DNA from: Gonocerus acuteangulatus
Lineage: Eukaryota; Arthropoda; Insecta; Hemiptera; Coreidae
Assembly (NCBI GenBank): GCA_946811695.1
Contig: OX328123.1
Coordinates: forward strand, 18,982,610-19,046,609
Length of the DNA: 64,000 nt
Direction: 5' to 3'
Position numbers and translations under genes: made by a program. Positions 11,951-25,577 of this stretch are shown piece by piece (positions within the stretch are counted from its first letter, which is position 1; every line of letters begins with the position of its first letter). The notes under the pieces were generated by a model. That model saw only the letters and a list, made by a program, of their open reading frames with translations, had not been told where the DNA came from and made no database searches.

Positions 11951-12478
11951 CAGGGTGTCTACTACTTTTGAGAAAGCCAATTTCATGACTTTTTCTTGAC
12001 ATTTTCATGACTTGAAATACAAATTCCATGTCCATTAAAAAATTAGCAGCCTCAAAAATATTGAACAATGAATAATTCCAAATTTCTAAACACGTTACTG
12101 CTAAATATTTATTATCAATGTACATAATTTAAGAAATTAAAGTGTGCACAATCTTGATATTTATGACTGCATGAAAAACTCTGAATAAGAATACAGAAAA
12201 ATAAAAATATATGTAAATAATAGATAATTGGTGTGTAAATGCTACAACAAAGGAATCTGACAGAATAAGGGGGTGAGGAGGCAGATAGAATTGAGTCACC
12301 GTATGAAAACAGCGACAATTACGAATGCACGGAAACCCCGGGATTATGTTAGACTCCGGTAAGACTGAACGTGACATGGTTTCAAAATTCATGACTTTGC
12401 CGTGATTTTTGTGGCCTATTTTCAATTTCGAGACATTCTCGTGATTTTCGTGACTTTTTTTGTGCAGTAGACACCCTG
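11951..12478. mobile_element. DNA transposon derivative with CAGGGTGTCTACT ends
   Basis: The two ends are inverted copies of CAGGGTGTCTACT, and TTATA flanks both sides (11946-11950 and 12479-12483). The inside is AT-rich and non-coding. CAGGG ends suggest hAT or a related superfamily. The 5-bp duplication makes this uncertain. Confidence 0.7.
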
Positions 12479-12483
12479 TTATA

Positions 12484-13442
12484 AAATTTTGCCATCTGGG
12501 AAGAAAAACATCCTTTATTCGGATTTAGTGCGAGTTTTGTTGTTGAATACTGTGCGAATCACATTCTGATTTAATTGTGAAATAATATTATCATTGAAAT
12601 CTATAGAGGATTATTTTTTTTTTACTTTTCTTTTTCCTTTTATACAAGAGGTTAATGTAGAAGTCTAACAAGTAGTTTAATCTTAGGGAAATGGCTAGTG
12701 AATGCTATGAAAGGCCATGTGTGAACATTGGGCTGAATGCAATTAGGAATTATCTCAGACACATCGCACCCAAGAGAGTAGAAATCCCGAATTCCTCGGT
12801 TAATTTTATGAAAAGTTTATATTTTTCATTGATATTGATATGCTTCTTTATATCTGAGTTTGTGTAAGATTCTGTTTATACACATTAATGGCTTCAATTC
12901 TAACAAATATAGCATATTAATTAAATACAATATGAGAATATTTAAATTTAGTTAATAGAACATTTGAAAATTGGGTTGGAGCTATTAAAATAATATCTGA
13001 ACAACAATAATTAATATTCAAAACTTATTTTGAGAAATACTATTAAAACATTGTACTGCATTTTACAAATAACATAGTAATCTTCTTGGTGTTTATTTCT
13101 TTTTTATTCATATATTATTATAGGTGCTGCAACTATTAAGTATCGTTCAAATTTCATAACCACGTAAGTCGATTTTTAGCGAAGTTGAGTTATTGGTATC
13201 TTTAGAATCCTAATTTCCCCCGGACAAGATGGTAATAGAGTTTTGTTTTTAAAAAAATCAATAGAGCGGGCTAAAATTGACTATTACTTCTGCGAAAAAC
13301 TCAACGCTATATTTCTCTCATCTATTTTAGGCCATTTAGGCAAGTTTTTTTGTTTAAATGTGACAGAAAACATGTTTTTAAGTCGGCAATCCTTATAAGT
13401 TACAAGTTAGAGATCATTATAGTTTTATTTTAATTCAGTTTT
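12484..13442. other. No gene seen
   Basis: AT-rich sequence with no recognisable feature. Confidence 0.45.
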
Positions 13443-13446
13443 AACC

Positions 13447-13978
13447 CTTTCCTTACTAAAGACTTTTGTGGAAGTCGAGATGCGCTGTGCCCCTGGAACG
13501 AAGGACTTGTGCAGCAGTCCGATTTTGGGGCTATTAAGCAAGGACTGAGGGAAGCTTTAGCTATTTCTTTCATTACTAGTTGTCAGAGGAAATAACACTT
13601 TGTGACGAGGGAGCTACGGATTATAGATACCTGGGAAAAAATTAACATCACCAGTGTTAGATCCAACTCAATCAAAATCGAAAAGGAGGATGGATTTTTC
13701 TTTGTTTTAAAAAAAAAATTGTACTAAAAAATATAAACTATAAAAAAAATGTATTGGAGCATCTAATTATAAAATTCAACCTAAATATTTAGAGCCAAAA
13801 AGAAAGCGTAAATAAATAATAAAATAAAGTTTTCCTACAATTAGAAATTTTAAGGGAGGAAATTATATGAACGTTTTCACGGAGGGCGGGAATAGCTTTG
13901 AAACTAAAGCCCGGCCAGGTGGACAGATTGCCGTACTACAGGGTCGGCCAGCCCGCACTACCAACCCTAAGCTAAGGG
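13447..13978. mobile_element. TTAA-flanked (piggyBac-type) non-autonomous element 1
   Basis: TTAA at 13443-13446 and 13979-13982 flank inverted ends beginning CCCTTTCCTTA and, inverted, CCCTTAGCTTA. TTAA duplication plus CCCT-type ends is the piggyBac hallmark. The subterminal GTCGGCCA block near the right end is shared with the element ending at 24417. Confidence 0.65.
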
Positions 13979-14358
13979 TTAATGCTCTCCTGAAAAATTG
14001 GGAAAATTGACTTACGCGGATATGAAATGTGAGCAATATAAGGTCATTAGCACCATCTTCTTAGTGTTAGGCTCAAATTAATAAACTTGAAGTCCATCAA
14101 ATTGTTTAATAACACCATCAAATTTAACACTTTCAAGTTTCTACTTATTCACCATGAAGATTACTTTACTTATCTCAAAATAAAAATAAAAAAATTAAAT
14201 TACACTAAAACAATGCAATTTTAAAAATAACTTTTTCCAATTCACTTGAAAACATGAAAATTATAGAACAAATTTTAACTGAAGACAATTAAACAATAAA
14301 GGCTATAATACTCCAAAACTGATCTTAAATGAATACTTGTAAGTACTAATTAAATATA

Positions 14359-14364
14359 TTTATT
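14359..14364 (-). promoter_or_regulatory. Possible polyadenylation signal of the OCRL-like gene
   Basis: AATAAA on the minus strand, about 120 nt past the stop codon. In such AT-rich DNA the hexamer is common, so this is only a candidate. Confidence 0.35.
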
Positions 14365-14482
14365 TTAATTTCCTGTAGTATGGAATTTTTAGAGACATAT
14401 AAATTATTTTACAAGTCTAAAACTTATTACTCCAAATAAAAAATGAATAATGGAATGCTTTTAAATAAATAAATAGTGAGAC

Positions 14483-14637
14483 CTACGACGTGATGATCGG
14501 TAATACCTCGATTGGATCATCATTAATTATAAAGTGAGAGACAAAGGTAGACTTTTTTCTATCCATCTGTTGCTGAGATACACGGCTCCTAGGATTGTGC
14601 GGCCTGTCACGGAGAAAAATTCCACCAAAAAGGGTCG
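14483..14637 (-). CDS. Ocrl: OCRL-like exon 18 (RhoGAP end, stop)
   Basis: It follows a TTTCAG acceptor and encodes residues 813-862, starting [19 protein letters not shown], which aligns with the TLFTSLLLRPP segment at the end of OCRL. It ends in TAG at 14485-14483. The exon completes codon 812 (Ala) begun in exon 17. Confidence 0.9.
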
Positions 14638-17600
14638 CTGAAAAATAAATATTATATCATAAATTTAGAGAAATGGTTATTCATTGAATGTCCAAAGTTT
14701 ACCAGAACTGTTCAAATAGCTTTAAACTATCTAAGATTATACAAAAATCAACGAAGTTAAAACTTCTTAAAGCTAGAGACCATAAAAAAAAAAAAAAACA
14801 ACCAATGTGAGGTAAACAGAGACAAAACCCCATTCAAAAGAACAAAACTAACCTCATAGGCGGGTTTCCTTCCTATGGAGGGAGGGAGGAACCGGGCTAA
14901 AACATATTTATATAAGCACATCATTTTTTTTTTTTTTTTAAAGATTTAACTTAATTTTAACTTTAGCCAGAAAAATAGACAATTATTACACTATTAAAGC
15001 AGCATAGTTTCCAATATTTGATAAAATATAGCTAACAAAGAGATGAGAAAATATGAATGAATTCTAAAAAATACTATGTTGAATGTTTATAAGGTTTAGT
15101 GTAAAATAAATAGTAACAATATAAAAAATTATAAATAATTCCTTAGTATTCCTTTAAAGATAAGTTTCTTAAGAAAGTTCACAGTAATATGGTCCTTGGT
15201 GCTAATGGCCATAGGAGTCGATGCACCCCCCCCCAAAAAAAAAAAAAAAAAAAATGGTCCTATTAACCCTTTCCGTACCGTGGACTTGTACAGCAGTCGA
15301 AAGCGGTCGGGACCTGTGTACCGTGGACTTGTGTAGAAGTCGAAGGAAGACGGGACCCACGTACCGTGGACTTGTACAGCAGTCGAGAGCTCGGCGTATC
15401 TCTCGCATTCTTTATCTTCTTATTTCTCAACTTTAGAGCTATCTAGCGTTACCGTATTGTACTTCTAGTATTCCTGCCTATTACTAGATGGCATTTGAAT
15501 GAAGTTTTTGGTTGTTTTTAGTCTAATTAGAACTCGTTGCCTTCTCAGCCCAGTTACCCTGTCAACCCTAGTCAAGTTATCGTTTGTTTTTATACTTCTG
15601 TACATTCCTAACAGCATTTATTTGCAAAATCAGTTAACTTTTAGTCCTGAAGTTAAGATCTTATATTCGTGTTTTGTTAAATTTAGAAAAACTGTTTTTT
15701 TTTATTGCGTGTCCTCCATTTTTAAAAAAATATTTAATATTTAATTAAAATGTTTAATATATTACATGTTTAATTAAATAATTCATTAAATTAATGTAAA
15801 TATTTATAATTATGCTTTTGTTTTTTTAACTAAATTTTATACATAAAAAAAAAATTTAACTCCGCCGGTGTACAAAGTCACGGATCAAAAATGAAGATGG
15901 AAAATTTATTTGCCGTAGTTATTGAGTATTTAATTCCCTTGCTTATTATTCATAAAAGAAAGGGCAAATGGTAACTGAAAAGAAAAACTCCTTATTTTAC
16001 TCGTATAGAATATAGCTTTTTTATTACTTATTTTTAAAGAAAGTTATTCAACTTAAAATAATTATTGAAACCCCAAACTAATTGAACATAAATAAAAATT
16101 AATAATCATTGTAACCAAAATAAAAATAAAAATGATAAAAGACGAGTTTTACTATGGCGAGGAGATCGCTAAAAGTCGAGGCGCTATGACCGAGAGTGGG
16201 AAAAGTATCCCTTACAGAGGGACCAAAGCCGGGTGCGAGTATTCCGTACAGCAGAATACTCTCCTTTGCGAACGGAAAGGGTTAAAATTAGCTACTATTC
16301 CAACCGTTTTTTTTTTTTTTTTTTTTTTTTTTTTGTTTTTTTTTTCTCAAATTTATTTATTTATTTAAAAGAATACAACAATCTGTTCCGGATACCAGAT
16401 ACACTTTTTGTTAAGTATTATTCTATGTTGTAACAATATTTAGCTCACAATTTTGCAATATAGGAAAAACAAAATGAAATAAAACCTATGCATAATTAAT
16501 ATAAAGAATAACACCATAAGATATGATAACTCTTGTACAATACATAAAAAAAATATGCTGTGAGATGGAAAATATGTTACATACAAAATAAAATAAAATA
16601 AAATATGATACACAGTTAAACTTACAGATTACAAGTTATAAATATTTCAAGAATATGTGTTTCGGCCTTTTATGGACATATCTTTTTAATGAATTTTTAT
16701 TATAATTTTCTAAATTCTTAATTAAATTATTTTTATTTAATTTGCATCTATAAAAAAAGAACTTTTTGGCCAGGTTACGAATAAAGGTTTTTAAGCTTAT
16801 AATATTAGCTAGCAAATGAAGTTTATTCATTTTTGTATAAATCGGTTGATTAGTTATTATTCGGAGGCATTTATTTTGAATTATTTGAATTTTTTTATAA
16901 TTGTAATTGGAAGTGTAGCTCCAGACTGGACAAGCATAGGTGAGTATTGGCCGAATGCATAGTTTGTAAATTAGAGTTTTGTTCTGTTTGGAAAGTGTGG
17001 ATTGTCTATTGAAGTATGGATACATAGTAAACATTGCCTTTATTGCTTTGTTACAAGTATGGTTTACATGATCAGTGAACGTTAATCCTCTATCCAGATG
17101 TAATCCTAAATACTTTATACTGTCTCTGCTCGATAGTTCAGTACCGTTCGGCATTCTAATGGGTGAACAATCTCGCGGCCGTCTCTGAGTAAAAATTATG
17201 AACTCAGTTTTGTCTAAATTAATTTTTATTTTCCATTTCGAATAGTGCCTTGAGATTTTGGTGAGTGCCTCTGTAAGCCTGTTTCTTATTGTGTCTATCC
17301 TGTAAGAGGATGAAGAGAATGCTACGTCATCAGCATATAGATAGGTATGTACATTGTTGGTGTTGGGCAGATCATTTATATAGATATTATAGAGTATCGG
17401 TGAGAGAACTGAACCTTGAGGTAATCCAGCCGCGATTCCAACCGTTATTCTTGAGGAAACCAGTATTTAATAAAATAAGACCTATAGCAAAGAAAAATAC
17501 TAATAAGTTCAACATTAAGTTTACGAGGCGCTAATGGCCCAGATTTGTCGAAGCGCCGTAAAAAAAATAAATAAATAAATAAATAAGTTTATGAGAAAAA

Positions 17601-19772
17601 ATGTTACCTAATGTTTTAACATCTAGGCCATTATCATCGGCATGTAAAAGAAGCTCTCTCAAGAAAGCACAGAGGTAGATGAACACATTCTTTCTGTGGT
17701 ATGACAGCCCTTGAATAACCTAGCAAAATAAAAGTCACAATTTTAATCTAAACTAAAAATGAAAGTGGTATCCTATTTAATTTTAAATTGTAAGTACAGA
17801 AAACTTCCTTTAATCCGGCACATTCGGGACTTGAAGCATACAGGATTATTAAATATTCCGGTTGCATGTAGAAAAAAATGGATAGCGATGAAAATTAAAC
17901 GAAATTTAGACTATAAGACTAGTAAATATTTAATGCAAAATTACTAAAATAAAATTGCACGATTATCAAGCGTGTCAGACCATAGGATTAAGCCATCATG
18001 GAGATTACAGAAAATTTCCAGATAAAAACCACCTTGCTCTATGAACAGCAATGTAATATAAATTAAGGTTAAATATAGGATGCATTCTAGGGGAGCTGTT
18101 ACAGCATATGTGAAGCAATTATGATGTATCCTGGTGCTTTTTGTAAGGTAGGAGTAGGACGATGTGAAGAACTTTTGGATTGAAGGCCTTTGGAGGAGGA
18201 GAGATTGAGATATGAATGTCTAGTTCCCCTGGAGACATGCAGGAAGTGGGTGGGATTGTTAACAACAGGGCGTAAAGACTTGGAGGAAGGGATTACCGAA
18301 GGCTCTGGAAATTTCGCCATCAGATTTGGCCCATTTTCCATATTCTTTTTGAATAGGATGATGTGTATGTAGCCTGCGAGAATGATTTTCCAGATAAAGT
18401 AAATTCCTAGGATTTAAATTGTTTATTTTTGAGTTTTGGAGTTGTTTTACAATAATGGTGATACATGTAAATTTAAAATATGTTCCATTTTACACTCCAC
18501 AATAAAATATTAAAAAACAAAAACAAAATTGCGTCTTATTCCTACCCTCCCACATTCCTCTCACATACCTGTTGAAACCATTACAAATCACTGCCATGAC
18601 GCCAGCCAAAGTTGGTATTGGAAGTATTCCAACTGCATTATATTTATGAAATTTCGTTTAGAGCCTTCTGCTCAAATTCAGGAACATAAATATGCTTTAG
18701 GTCCACCCGACAAACCTATGTAATGTACTGTATAACATACAGTCTTCTTTTTTGCACATGGCTACCGCGCATGCGCGAACACCAGTGGACACTTTTTTGT
18801 AACTTTTTTTCAGTTTAGTCATTGCTAAAGCATATTTATGCTAAAAAGAAAAGAAAAAAGTATCTCCAAAAACAATAAATTCCATTTTCATGATTTTTTT
18901 TTTTTTTTTTTTACACTTTTAGACAAAATATATTGAGATAGACCAATATTTATGGCGAATAAATTTTATCTTCAAGAAAGAAAATTTTCCATACTTATTT
19001 CATGATGAGGTGTAGATAGTTAGCTATCGTGGTGATAAGAAGTCAGGGAATAGTTGGGATTCAGCTAGGTAAATATCAACACGATTTGTGTAAAAATCTG
19101 TATTAAGGACGTTTTGGCTACTCTTTGGTAGCCTTCGTCAGCAATGCACACCAGGGGGTAGAGAAAGACCAAAGTTAGTAGTTAAGGGACCATAGTGAAA
19201 ATATAGCCTGGTCACTTAACTGCTGAGGAAGGCTAGATTAGCCAAAACATCCTTAATACCGATTTTTACTAAAATCGTATTGATTTTTCCTAGCCTAATC
19301 CCAACCATTCCCTGACAGCTTATTGAGACACATTGATTCTAAATATCCAGTCCATTAAATAATATTGATTCAGATAGGAGTAAGTGGGATTAACAAAATA
19401 ATGAAAATTCAAAATTAGTAGGATATGAAACTTACCTGTTTGCATTGAAGATAATTTGAAGCACTATTTAAACATATATTATGCTTATCATATGGTATTA
19501 CAGGTTCTGGACAGGAATCTAAAAGAAGAAGCAAAGCCTCTGCAACAGAATATACGCTTCCAGCTATCAAGGCATGTTAAGGATTACAAAATTACCATAA
19601 GAATTGGTTTCAATTGAAGCCTTCCTCTATTTTTTGTGTATATATATAAATGAATAAAGTGTATAATAATATTATTATTGCTTAAAAGTACACAAGAATC
19701 ATATAATCAAAGATTTCATTACCTGTGTAATTTTACGTGAAGTAAACCATGCTGCATATGCTGTGCTTACAA

Positions 19773-19854
<82 letters not shown>

Positions 19855-22800
19855 CATATATATACATTTATGTTTAACGGCATATCAACAATTAGGCTAT
19901 TATCGCAGGGCTATCTACAGGTTGCCACCCTTTTATATTATATACAGTGGAACATAGATAATTCGAAATCGTCTTTAATTCGAATATTCCTCACGGTCCC
20001 TAGAATTTAGAGCATAAACAATGTAAAAAAAATCGTGGTTAATTCGAATACAATTTTAGATAATTCGATTTTTTTACGAGTCTGTGCCTCCAATGGGAAG
20101 TGGACAGAGAGGCGGTCGTTCTTAAATCTTGTGAAAATATTCTGCCCTCGGGTAAGAAGGATAGTAATATACGGATGTAGGGGTTCCGGGACAGCAGTCA
20201 TATAGTCTAGTTCTTGGACTCTAGGAGTTCTGCAAAGTGGTGGGTCACGCATCCTCCCTTCCAGGGGTTGTTATAGTTACATCCTGTCGTTTTATCCTAG
20301 AATTCCCTCCCACCATCCCCCCCCCCCCCCCCGATCTTCATTTCTTATTCAGTTATAAGTCAGTTAGTGCCTAGATCGTTTTATTGTTTGTGCCTTGAAT
20401 TTATGGTGTACGGTGCAGTTCAGTGAGTTGTTGATTTAAGATGTCGAAGCCTAGAAGTTATAAAACATTAATGTTATCAGAGAAAATAGCTGCGATTAAA
20501 AAAGTTGAAAAAGGAATAAAGAAAAAATCTGAAATTGCCAAGGACTTTGGAATTCCTCCTAACACTTTACCAACTTACCTGAAAAATAAAGAAAACATTC
20601 TTGCCCATGAAAATGACTTTTTCAAAACAATAGACTTTTATTTTTAGTTTTTTGATAAATTATTTATTACTTATGTACGTAATCATCAATTCATAAATTT
20701 TTTTTTTTTTTTAAAATGTGAAAATATGAAGTTCGATTTCTTAACCCTTTATTTTCAATAACTTTTGTAATTCAAATATTGGATAAGTCGAACTTTTTTA
20801 TCGTTCCCTAGGGGTTCTAATTATTTAGTTCTACTATATTACAATGTTAATACTAACCTCAAAACTGAACAATCGATTGCTCAAAAGTTTTTATTTTGTT
20901 AGTTACCAAGTTTTATGACTGAATGCTCAAAATAGTCAAGTATTACTAGGCATTACTTTCTTTAAATTAGGAACTACTCTACTAATTTATAGGTTAAGGG
21001 GTGCTGTAATTTCACAATTAAAAAATTCAAAGCATTTGGATTACCCAAGAAGCAAATATAATATGTCTGTAATATACACAGCACTATGGACTGATTTATT
21101 ATTTTTATTCTACAGTGTTAGATTATCCAGATTCTTATCCAAAGTAACTACATCTCAACTGGAGACGTGGCCATTATAGCGTAAGGTTTGCCTACGTTCT
21201 ATTAGGCTGTATTTAGTGTTTAGACTCCTGAGGAGGCATCAGATGATGCGAAACATGTAGAGCTATTTTAATAAATTGACTATTATGTTAATTTCGAATT
21301 TTATTCTATGACTTTCTCCCTACATATGAAAAATAAATAAAATTTAATAGTAAACTGTTGAAATAAAGGATACGAAGAGGATCTTGAGAGCCATTATCAA
21401 GCCAATCTCGGATATCATATATTTCTGAATGAAGACCAGGTTGTACGAACAAATGTTTTGTTTTGGTCCCATATCGGTAGAGGTGATCAACGAGGAACCA
21501 CACTTCTTTGGGAACTGCATACGTATTCTCAACAGGAGAGCCTCCATCTTTCTTTTTCTCCTATCAACATAAAATACATGTTTAATTTGGAGTGTCAATT
21601 TGTTAGTGGTATCACTTCTTTCCTGGATGGAACGATGCTATAAATAACCAAATGGCATTAATTCTTGAAAGGAAAAATTAAGCCCAAAAACAGTAATATT
21701 CTATGCAGTAGAGAGAACCTTCTACCCCCCCCCCCCCCCCCAGCTCAAGGCTATGGGCAGGGACGTTCATCCCCTAACTAGCCCAAACAAAGTTACAAAG
21801 TCAATAATTGAGTTCCGAAAATTTCCATCTATAACTGTTCGTTGTCTGGACTAATTCACCACTTAACAAACCATATTAACCACTAAAATGCCAGAATTCA
21901 AACGTGTTAAATTTCTTGATCTACAAAATTAAACTATTTTGTGTCCCAAGAGAGCTATATAGCATTTCTTGTAGATCTCGATGCCCACGTTCTTGAGGTG
22001 CCATCCGTTTTTCTGAATCACCCTCCGTTTTTCTGAATCACCCTCCGTTTTTCTAAGAATTGGAGGGTGATGCAGAAAAACGAGATGTAGAAGAAATGCT
22101 ATATAAATTTCTTGGGACAGTTTTTTTGTAGGCCAGTGATACCAGAGCTAGTTGATTGTTTAAACATTATTCTTATCACAAGAGAAAAATGTATCTAAAC
22201 GAATGTGACTGCTCACCCTAAACATAGATGCTTTTACATAAACAAGGAAAGAATCTAAATAAAATAATTATCAACTATTTGATAACTAATTCCCATCAAA
22301 TTGGATTCAGGTAACAAAAACACACCTTTTCGATGATAGTTCCAACAGATACTTCTCTAATTGGTTCTTTGATGGAGGCCAATGTTTCCAATGAAGTGCC
22401 AAAACAACTTCTCTCATACGTTCCTGGAATTAATAAGTTATTAATCAATTTTTCATCCACAAATTAAAAAAAAAAAAAAATGATCTAACTATAAAATAAC
22501 AGATAAATAAATATAAATTTGAGAATAATTCATGCCAATACTCTATTCATTTTTAAGGCACAAGCATTTGAAGTAAACAGATGCTGTAATTATGGCCACA
22601 AAACATATCATAACATTCAAAATCAAATAAAAAATTCTGGAAAAATTATTTTTGACTTAATTTTGTTTGGTATGCAGAAGACAATCAAAAATAAAACCCA
22701 TCAAATAGAAAAATATGTTTTCCAAAAGACACACATTCCAACAATATTTACCTGTAACTGTTATGAAAATGTCTTTTCCTCCTTCTAAATGAAGTACTAA

Positions 22801-25518
22801 AATATCATAAAGTTGATCATGTCCAGAATTGAGTTTGTAAGCAGATTTTTTGTCTACCCTAACCTCAACTTTAATTTCACATTTATCACCTTGAAGAGAA
22901 AATATTAGAATTATTAATTACTTGGAGATAATATATATTTAGAGTGTTAAAATATTAAATATAGAATGTACCTGGAATTACATCTCCTAAATATGGCTCA
23001 ATATTAAGCCACTCTTTACAATAATTAGGATCATCAAGTTTCTTGATGAATTCAAATTTTACTGGAACCTAAAATTATTTTAATAATTTAATTTCATTAT
23101 ACAATCAATTAAATATTCAAAAGTAAACAAATTATTAATACCTGTCCAGTATTTGCAATAATAAGATTTTTAGATTGAGGAACTAAAAACTGTACAGTAT
23201 CAAAATTTATTTCAGTGGTTTCTACGGTTACTTGAGGAAGGAATTCATTTTCTATTTTGTCCAACATCTTCATGACTTCTTCATGAATTTTCCTATACTT
23301 AGCATTATCTACAATTTTTATCTGAAAATTAAATAATAAATGGAAATTAATCTTCTTGTAACATACAAAAAATGAACACAACTTATTTAAAGACTTGGAA
23401 TGTAGTTCTCAAATCACTCAGAATCATTAGCAAAAAACTGAACATGAATATTAGGAGTCTCAATTACACATCTGCTCTCACACTAAAAAATTGTAAACAA
23501 AAATAATTAAAACAAAATTATGCTTCAGTACACTATAAATGCCAGGCAGTTTAGGGTAGCTGCTATAATTAACCCTTTCTGGACGGTGGGCTTGTCCAGC
23601 AACCAGATCGGAGCCATGACTGGCTGACGGTAGGCTTCTCCAGCAGCCAGGGCCGGGCCGTGACTGGCTGACGGTAGGCTTCTCCAGCAACCAGATCGGA
23701 GCCATGACTGGCTGACGGTAGGCTTCTCCAGCACCCAGGGCCGAGCCATGACTGGTTGACGGTGGGCTTCTCCAGCACCCAGGGCCGAGCCGTGACTGGT
23801 TGATGGTGGGCTTCTACAGAAGCCACCCCAATCCTAACTCCTAACCTTTTATATTATAAGGAAGGTGGGTTTATCCAGCTCTTTTAGACTTCTCGGTGGA
23901 CATGTGTGAGACTTCTCAGAAGGTGATACTTTGCAGCCTGGTGCTTTCCCACAAAGAGCATTCTAGGATTTCAAGGAATAGAGTTCACGTTTTCCAAAGT
24001 GTTAACAATGTAATTCGCTGTGGAAGCATCGCAGTTTCAATTGAAAGAAATACGTTTTCTTTCAATAGTACAAAGATGTTACATGTAGAGTAATAAATTA
24101 ACACAAAAATCTTTAAAAAAACTTATTTTACGAAATTAATAATTTTAGTTTAAATTATTTGGAACTAATCCTTTCTTATTGCTTATGTAATAATTATAAT
24201 TTCTAACTTAAAAAAAAAGTGTTAAAATAATCATAATTTAAAAAAAGTCCGACTCGCAGGAACTGCATCATCCTAGCGCGGTTTCGTTCTTATCCCTAGT
24301 CTAATTTTGAAAGATTAAAATAGAAGCAGTTATTATTTTGGTTCCACTAGACTTGAAAGGTCTTGATTTATGATCTTACCTGGAAGGGTCGGCCAACACT
24401 AGAAAGGGTCACGCTAGTTAAAAGGTCTTGGAAATCTATATTTCTAACAATAAATTGTTTTTGTTATTTTACTTAACCTGTTTTATTGTCAAATGCATTA
24501 TCCAACTATAAGCAATCAAAAAATAACAAGGAATAAAAACAGACAAAAAGAACCGTTCGAATAAACGAAATCAATTACTTCAAAGTTTAAGCACTTATGT
24601 CTCCGATTGACATAGCCTAACCAAAAATTGTTTCAGAATCTTTTTTGTAAAACATTTAGTAAGCTTTCGAATGGTAACCTTTCGCTTCCCAAGATTTTCA
24701 ACCGTTTTCGAGATATTAATGAAAGTATATGAAGTTCCCAAAACTTTTCATTATTTCTAGCAACAGAAAATTGGTCTCATTTTACCTATCCTGTTTTACA
24801 CAAATACATTTTCCTAACATAAGAAATTACAAAATTAAAAATCAATAAAAAAATAAGGGAAAGAGACACAAATTACAAAAAGAAAGACAAAAACCCGTTC
24901 ATAAGAACAAAACAGACGTATTTGAAGTTTTAAGCACTTATTTCTTCGATTGACATCACCTAATCAAAAATTGTTTCAGAATCTTTTTTGTAGAGAATTT
25001 AGAAAGCTTTCGAATGGTAACCTTCCGCTTCCCAAGATTGTTAACCGTTTTCGAGATATTAACAAAAGTATACAAAGTTATCAAAACTTTTCATGTCTGT
25101 TAATAAAATATTTTATTCTAACCCTTCCTTAACTCCAAACGTAACCAAAATTTCATTATGTTGAAATGGAGTTATGTTGGAGTTTTGATGTAATTTGAAC
25201 ATGCAGAAAATGTTTCAACTGAATCCCATGATTCTAGGTACCCAAACCAAAAACATTAATCAACAAATATTTTTCCGCCTTAAAAATGGTTTCAGTCGTT
25301 TTTTTATGCCAAGATGTCTATAAAACGAGTACTTGCAAGCATATGAAGTAAGCGGAACGATTTTTTTTGCGCGATATTTGCTCCAAAAACAATGTTCCGG
25401 TGGGCGGATTCTGCTGGTTAGTGAACTTGACCTTTCAAATTAGACAAAAGATTTTTGTACCAAATTTCATCAAAATCGGACCATTAGGGGGGCCGGAAAT
25501 GAGCGAACAAACAAATAA

Positions 25519-25577
<59 letters not shown>

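Larger units (their letters stand above)
19564..21373 (-). other. OCRL-like intron 15, U12-type
   Basis: The donor reads GTATCCTTT, the U12 consensus. TCCTTAAC, the U12 branch-site core, lies 12 nt before the terminal AG. The intron interrupts codon 732 after its first base. It holds an (AT)n array, a SINE A tail, a Tigger remnant and one hammerhead-like motif. Confidence 0.85.
23573..24417. mobile_element. TTAA-flanked non-autonomous element 3
   Basis: TTAA at 23569-23572 and 24418-24421. The left end is CCCTTTCTGGACGG. The right end is less regular but shares GGTCGGCCAAC with the right side of element 1. Inside the left end, five units of about 46 bp (GACGGTAGGCTTCTCCAGCA) lie in tandem at 23580-23825. 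Confidence 0.6.

Noticed and set aside
17435..17466. Further upstream part of the jockey polymerase
   Set aside because: The frame seems to continue, but the 10-bp target duplication places the element end at 17434.
18099..18341. Last RhoGAP exon of the OCRL-like gene (the frame contains NLMAKF)
   Set aside because: The resemblance is a few residues only. The exon at 14483-14637 continues the phase from exon 17 and aligns much better.
19763..19957. Proteins rich in Ile-Tyr repeats (also near 25.5, 55.2 and 62.6 kb)
   Set aside because: They are translations of (AT)n arrays.
23478..23826. Repeat protein with [15 protein letters not shown] units
   Set aside because: It is the translation of a 46-bp tandem array inside a TTAA element. 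All three frames are open by chance, because the unit has few stops.
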